From NCBI GenBank assembly GCA_902141825.1, contig CABFPG010000005.1:434001-498000 (forward strand): a stretch of DNA of 64,000 nt, given 5' to 3'. The notes beneath the pieces are model-generated. The model ran no database searches and was not told the origin of the DNA. It worked only from the letters and a program-made list of their open reading frames with translations. This document shows, one piece after another, positions 9,400 through 19,430 of this stretch. The translations under genes and the position numbers were made by a program. Source of the DNA: Thalassocella blandensis (GTDB taxonomy: Bacteria > Pseudomonadota > Gammaproteobacteria > Pseudomonadales > Cellvibrionaceae). Position 1 is the stretch's first letter. Each line of letters starts with the position of its first letter.

Positions 9400-10245
9400 T
9401 TAAGCTCTAGGGAGACTTTGATGCAGTGGCGATTGATTAACACCTTTGGCTACAAAACCTTGCATGTGCTTGGGTAGTTTAGCCAAAACTGCTCGCGCCG
9501 CTTCCTTAGAGTCAAAAGGGGCAAATACACATGCTCCCGTGCCGGTCAGCTGCGCTCGGCCAAACTGATTGAGCCATTCAACCGCATCCCTCACCTGTGG
9601 AAATAACGTTTCAACCAGTGGTTGACAGTCGTTTTTCCCACCCCTCTCGAGGAAGGCCGCTACTGTAATGGCGAGTGTGTCTCTTGTCAAATCTTTATGA
9701 CAAAAAATCTTAGCCGTTGAGACATGGCATTGGGGCGCGAGAACAAGGTACCAGTATTCGGGTAATTCCAAGGGCGTCAAAATTTCGCCAATCCCTTCGG
9801 CCCAGGCTGTACGGCCCTCTATAAACACTGGAATGTCGGCGCCTAGTTTAGCTCCCAGCTTTGCTAATTCGTTGTAAGTTAGGTCGGTATTCCAGAGATG
9901 GTTAAGACCCACAAGTGCTGTTGCCGCATTGCTGCTGCCTCCGCCTATACCTCCACCCATCGGGAGTTTTTTATCGAGTGTTATTTTGGCTCCTCCGTTG
10001 AAGCCGGTGTATTCCTTGAGTATGTTGGCTGCACGATATATCAGATTGTTTTCTAGTGGTACGCCTGGAAGGGGCGGGTTGAGTTCAATGTCGGGGGTGG
10101 TTTGCGGGGTGATTTTAAGTGTGTCCCCGAAGTCCAAAAGCTGAAAAACGGTTTGCAGCTGGTGGTAACCGTCTTCGCGCCGGCCCGTAATGTGTAGCAT
10201 AAGGTTTAGCTTCGCGGGAGATGGGAGCTCCAGGCATGAATTCAT
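9400..10245 (-). CDS. ispE: 4-diphosphocytidyl-2-C-methyl-D-erythritol kinase
   Basis: IspE phosphorylates CDP-methylerythritol in the MEP pathway to isoprenoid precursors. The 281-residue GHMP kinase has the N-terminal [21 protein letters not shown] substrate region and the glycine-rich ATP loop [16 protein letters not shown] (about residues 93-108). A C-terminal [12 protein letters not shown] matches the third GHMP motif. It follows lolB by only 4 bases, so the two are surely translated from one message. Confidence 0.97.
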   Translation of the reverse strand: MNSCLELPSPAKLNLMLHITGRREDGYHQLQTVFQLLDFGDTLKITPQTTPDIELNPPLPGVPLENNLIYRAANILKEYTGFNGGAKITLDKKLPMGGGIGGGSSNAATALVGLNHLWNTDLTYNELAKLGAKLGADIPVFIEGRTAWAEGIGEILTPLELPEYWYLVLAPQCHVSTAKIFCHKDLTRDTLAITVAAFLERGGKNDCQPLVETLFPQVRDAVEWLNQFGRAQLTGTGACVFAPFDSKEAARAVLAKLPKHMQGFVAKGVNQSPLHQSLPRA

Positions 10246-10249
10246 TGGC

Positions 10250-10849
10250 TTAGATTTTCCAGGATTTAACGATCAATGTGATCTTGATGTCGCCGTGTTG
10301 CGCTCTAATTTTTCCGGGAAGCCAATACCCCTTCACTGCAGCGTAATCAGAATAGCTGATTTTCCATCCTTCCTGCTCTAATTGGATTAACTCGCCCATG
10401 TCGCCAATAGCGATATTGTCTGCACTGGTAGTGGGTGCTGCCAGACCTTTGATCCAGTAGCTCAAATGACTGACCGGCATGCTCCAGCCCAGGGTTTGCT
10501 CTAGCAGTTGTTCGGCAGAGTTTGCCTGTATGGTGTCATGTTTTGTGGTGAGGCTTATCTGAGCTCCTTTTTTTACCAGTTTGGCGCTTCCTACGCCGAG
10601 AGCACCGGCGATTCGTATGGTGTATTGTTGCTGCTTGTTTTCCCAGTCAAAGTTGGCTGAGTGTGCTTTTCCATCCTGACGAACACCGATTTTGCCTTTG
10701 GCCTGCCAGTGCGTTTGCGCGAGTAATTGCTCGGGCGTTTTTGGGGGGTAGGTCGGCATGTTGGTGCATGCCGAAAGTAAGTAAGTTGCCAGGATCAGGC
10801 TGAAAGTGCGAACAAAGGTGTGGTACCGGCGTTTGGATTTTATAAGCAT
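10250..10849 (-). CDS. lolB: Outer-membrane lipoprotein LolB
   Basis: LolB receives lipoproteins from LolA and inserts them in the outer membrane. The 199-residue precursor has a signal peptide with lipobox LSAC (Cys28), followed by N and M, not Asp, which suits outer-membrane sorting. [11 protein letters not shown] and [16 protein letters not shown] match the start of the LolB beta-barrel-like fold. It is between the TPR lipoprotein gene and ispE on one strand, as in Pseudomonas. Confidence 0.95.
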   Translation of the reverse strand: MLIKSKRRYHTFVRTFSLILATYLLSACTNMPTYPPKTPEQLLAQTHWQAKGKIGVRQDGKAHSANFDWENKQQQYTIRIAGALGVGSAKLVKKGAQISLTTKHDTIQANSAEQLLEQTLGWSMPVSHLSYWIKGLAAPTTSADNIAIGDMGELIQLEQEGWKISYSDYAAVKGYWLPGKIRAQHGDIKITLIVKSWKI

Positions 10850-10873
10850 TCGAAAATAGCCGTTTTAGTGTGT

Positions 10874-12688
10874 CTAGTCTACGGCCGCATCCAGACGGTG
10901 CAAGGTTTTATGAATAATGTCGCTATTCGGCTTTAGTTCAAGGCCCAGTCTCCAAATCTCAATAGCATTCTGTTTGTCGCCACTTGCCCATAAGACTTCT
11001 CCGAGATGGGCTGCAATTTCATGGTCTGGCATTGCCCCCATGGCTTTTTGTAAGTAGTTCAGAGCCTCATTGAGATTGCCCATACGGTATGCAATCCAGC
11101 CCATGCTGTCCATGACTGCGGGATCATTCGGTGTGAGTTCATAGGCTCGCTGTATATATTCTGCTGCTTCTTCAAAGCGTTCTGTGCGGTCAGCCAATGT
11201 GTAGCCCAATGCGTTCAACGCTGCGGCATTGTTGGGCGTTATGCTAAGCACATACTTAAGATCTTTTTCAGCACCGCTGATGTAATCTATTTGGGCGTAC
11301 AGCATCGCGCGGGCGTATAAAAGGCGAGTGCTTTGCGGGAAATTTTCGATGCCCGAGGTTAGCGCGTTTTCAGCAAGTTTAAGCTGGTTTGCCTGTGAGT
11401 GAATATCCGCTTCGATTAAGTACAGGGTCTCCAGGTAGGGACCGTCTTGTTTGGACTTTTCTTGCTGAATGTAGCTTAGGGCTTCATCGATCTTGTTTTC
11501 ATCGCCCAGAATATCTGTAATTCGAATAACTGCCTGACCATAGTTTTGGCCGGTTGAAACCTGGTAGTAGTGACTCAGCGCTGCCTGAGTGTCGCCTTGC
11601 AGTTCAGCAATTTCCGCCAGGTTATAGTGAGCTGCATCTTCGTACTGCTGCATGGTGATGAGCATCTGGAACATATTCTCTGCGCTGTTAAACGATTTGT
11701 GTTCCTTTTTCACGAGTGCCAGCGAGTAAAGAATTTCTGGGTCGTTGGGTGAGAGTTCATGCAGAATTTCAAACTGCCGCTCTGCTTCGCCGGGATCTGT
11801 GCTCCATAGCAAGCGGGCGTATCGGGCGCGAAGACCGATGTTTTTGGGGTTGTCTTCAACCAGTTTGGCCAGCTTTTTATTGGCCAGTTCCTGTTTGCCC
11901 ATTTTCTGCAGTACGCGGCACTCCTGGAATGTGCTGGTAATACTGTTGCCGTCTATCGCTTTGGCTTGAAGTGCTGCTGTCAGAGCCTGGTCCAGTTGGT
12001 TTTGTTGCAGTAATAAAATGGAGTAGCCTACCCATACATCGGGGTGGCGCGTATTTGCCTGGGTTAGCTTAGCGTAACCGTCCAGCAGTGTGTGTTTCTC
12101 CTCAGGAGTGGCGTGTTCTGCTGCGACGGCAATGCGATCAAACGCCGTGTTTTTGTTACCTTGCTGGTGAAGTCCGTACGACAGCTCGTAGGCTTCAACA
12201 AATTTGTTGGCTTGAATTAATTCATTGATAGCAACAATGTTGGCATCGGTATCGGATGGATCGAGTTTTGCCCATAGTTGAGACATTTCTAATGCAGACT
12301 GCCGCGCGTTGAGTCCCCGGGCGATTTGAGTTGCCCGTTCTGCCACGATGGGGTCTTGTGTATTGGTGGCTTGTTGAACATAGTTGCCCAGCGCAATATC
12401 GTAGCGTCTTCTGTCTAATGCCATCTCCGCGACAAGCAGGGAGTAGAGTGTTTCCGCATCAAATGACTTGTCGGGAATTTTTGAGCTGGTGGGGTCTTGT
12501 TCAGTTTCGGGGCTTGGGGCCGTATTTGCCTCGGAAGGTTTTTCCGGCGTCCTACCGCAACCGATCATAACGGTTGAAAAAGTAGTAACTACAGTGCCAA
12601 TCAAGAGTGATTTAATGAGTGGGGGCAGGGAATCTGCTTGTAGTCGACGGAATTGATCGATAAGACGTGATGTCGGACAAAACTTCAT
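10874..12688 (-). CDS. Tetratricopeptide-repeat lipoprotein (PA4667-like)
   Basis: The 604-residue protein has an N-terminal signal with a possible lipobox VMIGC (Cys44), a Pro/Glu-rich linker (about 46-72), and then many TPR units, clearest at about 350-400 and 470-600 (ALNALGYTLADRTERFEEA, AVMDSMGWIAYRMGNLNEA). TPR arrays bind other proteins; no enzymatic domain is seen. The place between hemA (divergent) and lolB is conserved in Pseudomonas (PA4667). It is probably anchored on the periplasmic face of a membrane. The signal is long, so lipidation is not certain. Specific partners are unknown. Confidence 0.82.
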   Translation of the reverse strand: MKFCPTSRLIDQFRRLQADSLPPLIKSLLIGTVVTTFSTVMIGCGRTPEKPSEANTAPSPETEQDPTSSKIPDKSFDAETLYSLLVAEMALDRRRYDIALGNYVQQATNTQDPIVAERATQIARGLNARQSALEMSQLWAKLDPSDTDANIVAINELIQANKFVEAYELSYGLHQQGNKNTAFDRIAVAAEHATPEEKHTLLDGYAKLTQANTRHPDVWVGYSILLLQQNQLDQALTAALQAKAIDGNSITSTFQECRVLQKMGKQELANKKLAKLVEDNPKNIGLRARYARLLWSTDPGEAERQFEILHELSPNDPEILYSLALVKKEHKSFNSAENMFQMLITMQQYEDAAHYNLAEIAELQGDTQAALSHYYQVSTGQNYGQAVIRITDILGDENKIDEALSYIQQEKSKQDGPYLETLYLIEADIHSQANQLKLAENALTSGIENFPQSTRLLYARAMLYAQIDYISGAEKDLKYVLSITPNNAAALNALGYTLADRTERFEEAAEYIQRAYELTPNDPAVMDSMGWIAYRMGNLNEALNYLQKAMGAMPDHEIAAHLGEVLWASGDKQNAIEIWRLGLELKPNSDIIHKTLHRLDAAVD

Positions 12689-13143
12689 AGTTTATTAATT
12701 GATAGCCAAAACTGTTGTTGAGAAAATCCATAATCTGGAGCCATTTCACGCTTATTGGCTCTCGACGAATTATACGTTCTAAATGTTGCCTCTGCTGTAC
12801 TAAATTCTGCTGTATGTGCGGGTTGTGAGCTATTTGACCTGTTAGTGATGAATAAATTCCACTTTTGCATAGTTCGCAGCCTGTTCGCAATGGGCAATGA
12901 TAATCATTGCACCGTCTTTAACAGGAAAAGACAACGAGGAAACGAATGCAGGGCGCTGTTCCTCATGAGGTGGAGTTGAGACAAGTACTTGCCTTCTTAT
13001 CTGACAAAACCGAAAATGTCGCGTTTAAGTGATATTCGCCTAATAAATAAGCGCGAAAGTGCTCATGCAACTAAACTTTCAGCAAAAATGCTACGATTAA
13101 TTGTTTTTCTTACTTTAGCCTTCGGGCAATAAACGAATATTTC
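12689..13143. other. Divergent promoter region between the TPR/lolB operon and hemA
   Basis: These 455 bases hold no credible gene. The region carries a Fur-box-like palindrome (separate entry) and, 47 bases before hemA, an extended -10-like TGCTACGAT (13089-13097) without a good -35. Short open frames on both strands lack ribosome sites and protein-like composition. Confidence 0.6.
12894..12910. promoter_or_regulatory. Perfect 17-base palindrome resembling a Fur box
   Basis: GCAATGAT, a central A, then ATCATTGC form a perfect inverted repeat. Its core matches the centre of the 19-base Fur consensus (GATAATGATAATCATTATC); over 19 bases I count about 14 matches. It lies 233 bases before hemA and 205 bases before the TPR gene. 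This makes iron control of either gene possible, but only by inference. Confidence 0.5.
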
Positions 13144-14457
13144 ATGTCTTTGATTGCCTTTGGTATTAACCATACAACTGCGAGCGTCGATATACGAGAA
13201 AAGCTCGCATTCACACCAGCTGAAATTGAGCCAGCTCTGCGTGATGCGGCGGATAAAGGTTTTGTTCGTGAAATTGCGATTTTATCCACATGTAATCGAA
13301 CAGAAATATATTGTCAGAGTGAGCAAAGAGTAGAACAGTTACTTGAATGGCTATCCACAGTAAAGGGTTTGAACGTAGAAGATCTGGTGGGGGTGCATTA
13401 CGCCTTTGCCGATGGTGAAGCTGCGCGGCATATGATGCGAGTGGCGAGTGGTCTGGATTCTCTGGTGTTGGGTGAGCCTCAAATTCTGGGGCAGATGAAA
13501 TCCTCTTTCGCCACTGCAAAAGAATCTGGGTCGCTTGGGCGTATTCTGCACGATGCTTTCCAGCGGGTGTTTTCAGTGGCTAAAAAAGTACGCTCTGAAA
13601 CAGCGATTGGGGAAAACCCGGTGTCGGTGGCTTATGCTGCGGTGAGTCTGGCGCAGCAAATATTCTCAGACCTGAAGCAGGATACGGCGCTGTTAATCGG
13701 TGCGGGTGAAACCATTGAGCTTGTTGCACGGCATTTGCGTGAGCAGGGCATTAAAAAAATAATCGTTGCGAACCGCACTTTGGAAAACGCGAGGCGCCTG
13801 GCTGAGATGTTGAATGCCGAAGCGATTATGCTGGCGGAGATTCCTGATTATTTGCATCAAGCGGATATTGTTGTGTCCTCCACCGCCAGTCAGCTGCCAT
13901 TGTTGGGAAAAGGTGCAGTAGAAGTCGCTCTGAAAAAGCGTAAACACAAGCCTATGTTTATGATGGATATCGCTGTACCACGCGATATTGAAGCGCAAGT
14001 CGGTGAACTTGATGATGTCTTTCTGTATACCGTTGATGATTTAAAAGAGGTTATCAATGAGAACAAGCGTTCTCGCGAACAGGCAGCCGAGATTGCATAT
14101 GACATTATTGATAATGAAGTTGAACGGTATCTTGATGATGTACGATCACTTTCTGCCGTCGATACTATTAAGTCCTTTCGACAAAGTATCGATGAGTTGC
14201 GTGAGCAGGAATTGCAAAAATCACTAAAGCAGCTTTCCAATGGTGTGCCTGCCGAAGAGATTTTAGGGCAGTTAGCGAGGAATTTGAGTAACAAATTTAT
14301 GCATGGTCCGACAGCGCAGGTGAAAAAGGCCAGCGCGGAAGGTCGAGAAGATATAGTTAAAACTCTGCACACCCTGTTTGATTTGCCCGAGCCGGGGATA
14401 GATGATGCTCAGGCTTTGACAGATGACATCGAAGAGCCAACAAAAAAGCACAAGTAA
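13144..14457 (+). CDS. hemA: Glutamyl-tRNA reductase
   Basis: HemA reduces glutamyl-tRNA with NADPH to glutamate-1-semialdehyde, the committed step of C5-pathway tetrapyrrole synthesis. The 437 residues match the family. The catalytic cysteine is Cys50 in STCNRTEIY. GEPQILGQMK (about 115) and the NADPH-binding ALLIGAGETIELVARHL (about 182) follow, with a C-terminal helical dimerisation domain. The tail ends in an acidic and lysine-rich stretch. It heads hemA-prfA-prmC, a common gammaproteobacterial order, and is divergent from the lolB operon. Confidence 0.97.
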   Translation: MSLIAFGINHTTASVDIREKLAFTPAEIEPALRDAADKGFVREIAILSTCNRTEIYCQSEQRVEQLLEWLSTVKGLNVEDLVGVHYAFADGEAARHMMRVASGLDSLVLGEPQILGQMKSSFATAKESGSLGRILHDAFQRVFSVAKKVRSETAIGENPVSVAYAAVSLAQQIFSDLKQDTALLIGAGETIELVARHLREQGIKKIIVANRTLENARRLAEMLNAEAIMLAEIPDYLHQADIVVSSTASQLPLLGKGAVEVALKKRKHKPMFMMDIAVPRDIEAQVGELDDVFLYTVDDLKEVINENKRSREQAAEIAYDIIDNEVERYLDDVRSLSAVDTIKSFRQSIDELREQELQKSLKQLSNGVPAEEILGQLARNLSNKFMHGPTAQVKKASAEGREDIVKTLHTLFDLPEPGIDDAQALTDDIEEPTKKHK

Positions 14458-14561
14458 ATATTGACGGACAAATACCCGTGGCAGCATTAATGTTGCTTTA
14501 GACGAGTAACGAAAGTCCCTGTATTTATCCTATTTTTAAAACCTTATTTTTAAGCGAAGCA

Positions 14562-15644
14562 ATGAAAGAATCTATTACTGAAAAATTAGAAAACCTGGCG
14601 GATCGCTACGATGAAGTCGCAGCATTATTAAGTGACCCGGAGGTGATTTCAAATCAGGAGAAATTTCGCGATTACTCTAAAGAGTATGCGGAGTTAGAAC
14701 CGGTGGTGAAAACTTTTGGGCGCTACCGGCAAGCGAAAGAAAACATTGAAGAGGCCAGGTCTTTATTGCAGGAAGGCGATGCCGAAATGCGCGCAATGGC
14801 ACAGGAAGAAATCGACAGCAATGAAGCGTTGGTTGAGCCATTGGAAGTTGAGTTGCAAAAATTGTTGCTGCCGAAAGATCCTAATGACGGTAAAAACGTG
14901 TTTCTGGAAGTCCGTGCTGGAACCGGCGGGGATGAGGCGGCCATCTTTTCCGGTGATCTATTTCGTATGTATTCACGCTATGCAGAGAAGCAGGGATGGA
15001 AGGTGGAAATTATCAGCGAAAGTTTTGGGGAGCACGGCGGTTATAAGGAAATTATTACCCGTATTGTTGGGCAGAATGTGTATTCTCAATTGAAGTTTGA
15101 ATCGGGGGCACATCGTGTGCAGCGTGTTCCTGAAACCGAATCGCAAGGTCGAATCCATACTTCAGCATGTACGGTTGCCGTAATGCCTGAGGCAGATGAG
15201 ATGGAAGACGTAAATATCAATAAAGCGGATCTGCGTATTGATACGTTCCGAGCGTCAGGCGCCGGTGGTCAGCATGTTAACAAAACTGATTCTGCAATTC
15301 GGATTACGCATTTGCCAACGGGTGTGGTGGTGGAATGTCAGGACGAGCGTTCGCAACATAAAAATAAAGCGAAGGCTATGTCGTTGTTAGCGGCGCGGCT
15401 GAATTCTGCTGCACAGGAACAGGCGGCGCAAAGTCAATCGGACGAACGTCGAAGCCTGGTGGGAAGCGGCGACCGTTCAGAGCGTATTCGAACCTATAAC
15501 TACCCGCAGGGTCGCGTGACGGATCATCGCATCAATTTAACCTTGTATAAACTCGATGAGGTTATGGAAGGTGAGTTGGACGAAGTGGTTCAGCCCTTAG
15601 TGAATGAATTCCAAGCGGACCAGTTGGCCGCATTAAATAAATAA
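14562..15644 (+). CDS. prfA: Peptide chain release factor 1
   Basis: RF1 terminates translation at UAA and UAG. The 360-residue protein has the codon-reading PxT motif as PET (in [10 protein letters not shown], near residue 189) and the peptidyl-transferase GGQ at residues 235-237 ([14 protein letters not shown]). The GGQ glutamine is the residue methylated by PrmC, whose gene follows with a 1-base overlap (TAATG at 15642-15646). A gap of 104 bases separates it from hemA. Confidence 0.98.
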   Translation: MKESITEKLENLADRYDEVAALLSDPEVISNQEKFRDYSKEYAELEPVVKTFGRYRQAKENIEEARSLLQEGDAEMRAMAQEEIDSNEALVEPLEVELQKLLLPKDPNDGKNVFLEVRAGTGGDEAAIFSGDLFRMYSRYAEKQGWKVEIISESFGEHGGYKEIITRIVGQNVYSQLKFESGAHRVQRVPETESQGRIHTSACTVAVMPEADEMEDVNINKADLRIDTFRASGAGGQHVNKTDSAIRITHLPTGVVVECQDERSQHKNKAKAMSLLAARLNSAAQEQAAQSQSDERRSLVGSGDRSERIRTYNYPQGRVTDHRINLTLYKLDEVMEGELDEVVQPLVNEFQADQLAALNK

Positions 15645-16480
15645 TGCGGTTAACCATTAAGCAGGCTCTATTGCGCGCTCAGACTTTAGTCGGTTTAAGC
15701 GATAGTCCGCGGATTGATGTTGAAGTGATACTTGCCTGGATTCTGCAGAAAGATCGCAGTTATTTATTCACATGGCCAGAGCACATATTATCAGACCAGC
15801 AGGAGCAAGACTTTGATCTGGCATTTGCTCGGCGGTTAAAGGGAGAGCCGGTAGCCTATATTATTGGGCAAAAGGAGTTCTGGTCTCTGCCATTTTTTAC
15901 GGATGCTTCTACATTAATTCCTCGCCCGGAAACAGAGTTGTTGGTGGAATTAGCCTTGCAGCGGATACCCGATAAGCCGAGTTCTATATTGGATCTGGGG
16001 ACGGGAACCGGTGCTATTGCCATTGCGCTGGCAACAGAACGTCCCGATTGTACCTTGCTTGGCGTGGATGCGAGTGAGGCAGCGGTATCACTAGCGCGGA
16101 GAAATGCTGACCATTTGAAAGTTTGTAATGTGGAGCTTGCGCAAAGTCATTGGTTCTCCAGCGTTAGTGGAAGATATTCTCTTATTGTGAGTAATCCACC
16201 CTACATTGATGCTGCGGACCATCATTTGGCTGAGGGCGATGTGAGGTTTGAACCGCGCACGGCGTTAGTGGCAGACTCCCATGGATTGGCAGATATTCAG
16301 AAAATTGTGCAGCAGGCACAGGCGTATTTACATAGTGAGGGCTGGCTTTTGATCGAGCATGGTTATGACCAGGCGCATTCGGTACAACAGTTATTTGAGC
16401 AGGCAGGCTTTTGCGGTATTGCCACGGAGCAGGATTATTCTGGTAGGGATCGGGTAACCTTAGGGCAGCATCAGAGCTAA
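15644..16480 (+). CDS. prmC: Release-factor glutamine methyltransferase
   Basis: PrmC N5-methylates the GGQ glutamine of RF1 and RF2 using S-adenosylmethionine. The 278-residue protein has the N-terminal helical domain (about 1-85), the SAM-binding ILDLGTGTGAIAIALA (about 114-129), and the substrate-glutamine-binding NPPY at residues 184-187. Its ATG overlaps the prfA stop, giving translational coupling with its own substrate. A strong bidirectional terminator follows. Confidence 0.97.
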   Translation: MRLTIKQALLRAQTLVGLSDSPRIDVEVILAWILQKDRSYLFTWPEHILSDQQEQDFDLAFARRLKGEPVAYIIGQKEFWSLPFFTDASTLIPRPETELLVELALQRIPDKPSSILDLGTGTGAIAIALATERPDCTLLGVDASEAAVSLARRNADHLKVCNVELAQSHWFSSVSGRYSLIVSNPPYIDAADHHLAEGDVRFEPRTALVADSHGLADIQKIVQQAQAYLHSEGWLLIEHGYDQAHSVQQLFEQAGFCGIATEQDYSGRDRVTLGQHQS

Positions 16481-16555
16481 GTATTGGCAAAGCTTATGCG
16501 ACGAGGATCAGTTGTGTCAGATTCTGTTTGGATAGCAAATAAATACCCTTCCAAT

Positions 16556-16583
16556 AAAAAAGGCCGGAAATTTCCGGCCTTTT
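16556..16583. terminator. Bidirectional rho-independent terminator
   Basis: A perfect palindrome, GGCCGGAAATTTCCGGCC (16562-16579), is flanked by an A-run before and a T-run after. It lies between the convergent prmC and TonB-receptor genes and can end transcription on both strands. Confidence 0.9.
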
Positions 16584-16615
16584 AGCTTTTAGGTCTTTGA
16601 ACGTAACCCAGGGGC

Positions 16616-19156
16616 TTAGAACTTTAAGGTTGCTTCCAGTGCAACGGTCATCGGACGACGCACGAAACTGTAGTAAGTATTTGTGCCGAAAGTAGAATCA
16701 GATAGAGGCGCATTAGCCGAATATGAAATAACAGATTCGTCCAGCAAATTCTTACCAAGTACCGCTACCGCCCAGTTTTCAGCTTCGATACCTACGCGTG
16801 CATTGACGATGGTATATGCATCAATTTCACCTTTAGGGTCCAGGTTCACATGTACATTGTGACCATCCACTTGTTGCACATCGATAAAGCCAACAAAGTT
16901 GACGGTGTCAGTGATCGGTGTGTAGTAGTCGAGAGACAGGTTAACGGTATATTCCGGTGTGTAAACACCACGTTTACCGGTGTAATCACAGGTTTCAGCA
17001 GTGCCGTCTCCGTCGGAGTCTGAATCTGGGAATTGACCGGCGTAGCAGTTGCCGTTTTTAAAGTCCAGGTATTCAAAGTCCAGCCAGGAGAACCCGTAAG
17101 ATGCTGTTAATCCATCGGCTAATAACCATCGACCATCCAGTTCAATGCCCTGAACGCGTGTTTCTTTCGCGTTACCAACGTTGAAACCTACGGCACCGTC
17201 AAATTGGCTGATCTGCAGGTTTTCGTAATCCGTTCGGTACAAGGCTACGTTTAATTCACCGCGGCCATCCGCCAGTGTTGATTTCAAACCGATTTCTGCA
17301 GCGGTAGCTTCTTCTTCATCAAACTCGAAAAAGCGTTGCGGTTTTGCTTCGTCGCTTGGCATGGGGCTGGAAAAGTTACCTACGCTGTTTGAGCGAGGAT
17401 CAAAGCCGCCAGCCTTAAAGCCGCTGGTGAATGAGGCGTAAGCCATCATGTCACCATTAATGTCGTACTCAACATTGACCAGAGGAGTAAAGGCGCTTTC
17501 GTCCCTTTCTCCAACTACATCGTGACCGGAGTTATAGAATGGTTGCCCGGTAGGCTGAAGGATACCATTGTCGTCTGGAAGGTAGAATGAGGTAGCGGTG
17601 GTGCTTTCTACTCTAAACGCATATAGGAACAGCGCACCCAGCGCTGGATCTGTTAATGCATTGCCAGTTGAGGGTTCGTAAATATAAATTTGCTTGGATG
17701 CTTTTTTCGTTTCTTCTGTATAGCGAGCACCAAAGGTTAAGTGCCAATCATCGCTTACATTCCAAGTGACGCGACCAAACATTGCCCAGGTGTCGGATGT
17801 TTGTTCAAAGTTACGCGCTGCGCCGGTGTCAGCCAGTGGTGCAAACGAAAGCACGGCATCCGGGCCTAATTCGGGAGCGTCGACAAGGGGTAATGTTGGA
17901 AGTAAGTTGCTGTCAGAAATTGGCAATTCATCAACAAAGGTTTGCTCCCAGTCTTGATAGAACACACCAGCGATCCATTCCACTTTTTCACCAACAGGGG
18001 ACGTTAAGCGGATTTCCTGACTGAACTGTTCGTAATCTTCTGCGAGATCAAGGCGAAGAATATCCGCGGACGTGAAGTCGCAATCACACACTTCTGTGTA
18101 GTCAAACTTGAGTGAGCCCGTGACGAGGGTTAAGGTCAAGTCTTCGAATTCGTAATTGGTGGTGAGCGTCAGGTTGGTGATTTCGTTGTCGCTGCTTTCG
18201 GGGACGTCTGTCTGGCGTTTGTAGTCCAAGTCAGATTCAAATGTTGGCTGGCTAAACAGTGCGAGATAATCGGCATAGTTAGCATCGCCCGGGCGGTAAT
18301 TGAATTCATCAGCAGTTAAAGGAATATCCTGAGTAATTTCAATGGCTCGACCGAGTGTTTCAAATTCGTTTTTCTCGGCTTTGAACATGAAGCTTAAGTT
18401 GTCCGTCGGCGTCCAGTCGAGGCTTAAACGAACAGTGGTTTCTTCCGAGTGTGGCTCATCAACATCTTTGTGGGTGTTTTCATAGTAACCCTGTTCTTCG
18501 TATGAGCGAACGGCAAGACGTGCGCGTAATGTGTCGGTTATAGGGCCGGAAACATACGCATTCACTTCGTCCTGTTCATTTTCCATTTCGTAGGAAACTG
18601 TCACTTTGCCTTCGAGCTCTTCGGTGGGCTTCGCTGTGGTCAGGTTCAAAGCGCCGGCTATACTGTTTTTGCCGAATAAAGTACCTTGTGGACCGCGCAA
18701 CAATTCAGCACGTTCCATATCCATCATGGGAGCACGAAATAATTGTGCTCGGCCGTAGTAAACCCCATCGACATACATGCCCACGGACTGCTCAAAGCCC
18801 TGACTGTTGTCGGAACCGATACCGCGTACTCGCACCTGGGTACTAAAACCGGATTCTGTAAAGTGAATGTTTGGAAGGTAAGCGGTCAAGTCTTCCAAAT
18901 TGTCGATACTGGCGTCATTTAGCTTTTCACCACCTACCGTTGCCACGGAAATAGGCACGTCCTGCAAGCTTTCCATACGTTTTTGCGAGGTGACAATAAT
19001 CTCCTCAAGTCTCCCGCTGGAGTCAGAGGTGTCTTGAGCGTAAGTGCTAACCCCGGTGGTGGCGGTGACGGCCAGTAAACCAATGGCAGTCGCCAGCTTA
19101 TTGGGCTTGAGTGTAGATTGAAATGCAGAAAGAGGTGATGAAGTTACACGGAGCAT
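16616..19156 (-). CDS. TonB-dependent outer-membrane receptor
   Basis: The 846-residue precursor has a signal region (about 1-40, ending VSTYAQ), a TonB-box-like LEEIIVTSQKR (about 50-60), a plug domain with LRGPQGTLFGKNSIAGALN (about 154-172), and a 22-strand-type barrel ending in an aromatic residue (EATLKF). The barrel holds an Asp-rich, calcium-loop-like segment DSDSDGDGTAE with nearby cysteines, and a CDCDF segment, both probably in outer loops. It belongs to the broad group starting EEIIVTxQKR found in marine gamma- and alphaproteobacteria. It takes up some energised substrate such as a siderophore, glycan or vitamin; I cannot tell which. No regulator or inner-membrane transporter is adjacent. 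Confidence 0.92.
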   Translation of the reverse strand: MLRVTSSPLSAFQSTLKPNKLATAIGLLAVTATTGVSTYAQDTSDSSGRLEEIIVTSQKRMESLQDVPISVATVGGEKLNDASIDNLEDLTAYLPNIHFTESGFSTQVRVRGIGSDNSQGFEQSVGMYVDGVYYGRAQLFRAPMMDMERAELLRGPQGTLFGKNSIAGALNLTTAKPTEELEGKVTVSYEMENEQDEVNAYVSGPITDTLRARLAVRSYEEQGYYENTHKDVDEPHSEETTVRLSLDWTPTDNLSFMFKAEKNEFETLGRAIEITQDIPLTADEFNYRPGDANYADYLALFSQPTFESDLDYKRQTDVPESSDNEITNLTLTTNYEFEDLTLTLVTGSLKFDYTEVCDCDFTSADILRLDLAEDYEQFSQEIRLTSPVGEKVEWIAGVFYQDWEQTFVDELPISDSNLLPTLPLVDAPELGPDAVLSFAPLADTGAARNFEQTSDTWAMFGRVTWNVSDDWHLTFGARYTEETKKASKQIYIYEPSTGNALTDPALGALFLYAFRVESTTATSFYLPDDNGILQPTGQPFYNSGHDVVGERDESAFTPLVNVEYDINGDMMAYASFTSGFKAGGFDPRSNSVGNFSSPMPSDEAKPQRFFEFDEEEATAAEIGLKSTLADGRGELNVALYRTDYENLQISQFDGAVGFNVGNAKETRVQGIELDGRWLLADGLTASYGFSWLDFEYLDFKNGNCYAGQFPDSDSDGDGTAETCDYTGKRGVYTPEYTVNLSLDYYTPITDTVNFVGFIDVQQVDGHNVHVNLDPKGEIDAYTIVNARVGIEAENWAVAVLGKNLLDESVISYSANAPLSDSTFGTNTYYSFVRRPMTVALEATLKF

Positions 19157-19259
19157 CGTTTTCTCCTAATTTTATTGTTGTATATAGCGTTCGCATGAAT
19201 TCGACGATGAAACGAATCAGTACGACGTCCCCGGCATCCAAAGTACGATTTCTGGGCGA

Positions 19260-19317
19260 GGCGCCATAATAACGCGCTTTATTGTCTAATTGAAACATCT
19301 GTTTGAATAATGGCGCC
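19260..19317. promoter_or_regulatory. Spaced inverted repeat upstream of the TonB receptor
   Basis: GGCGCCATaAT at one end and its near-complement ATaATGGCGCC at the other are 58 bases apart overall, about 104 bases before the receptor start. Each arm holds the 6-base palindrome GGCGCC. A minus-strand promoter candidate (TTGTCT, 17-base spacer, TATAGA) lies further upstream, near 19390-19425. The repeat may be an operator, but no regulator is known. Confidence 0.3.
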
Positions 19318-19430
19318 ACAATTTAGGGCTGCTATTCCAGGCGTTTCTTACTTGGTAATTCTTCTCAGTAAATCCTTGTTCTGGGTGTTTCTTATTCTAT
19401 ATAACCAAGAGTTTAGCCAGACAATTGTAG

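Noticed and set aside
12685-12897. A 70-codon minus-strand frame upstream of the TPR gene
   Set aside because: It has no ribosome site, overlaps the TPR start and shows no recognisable pattern.
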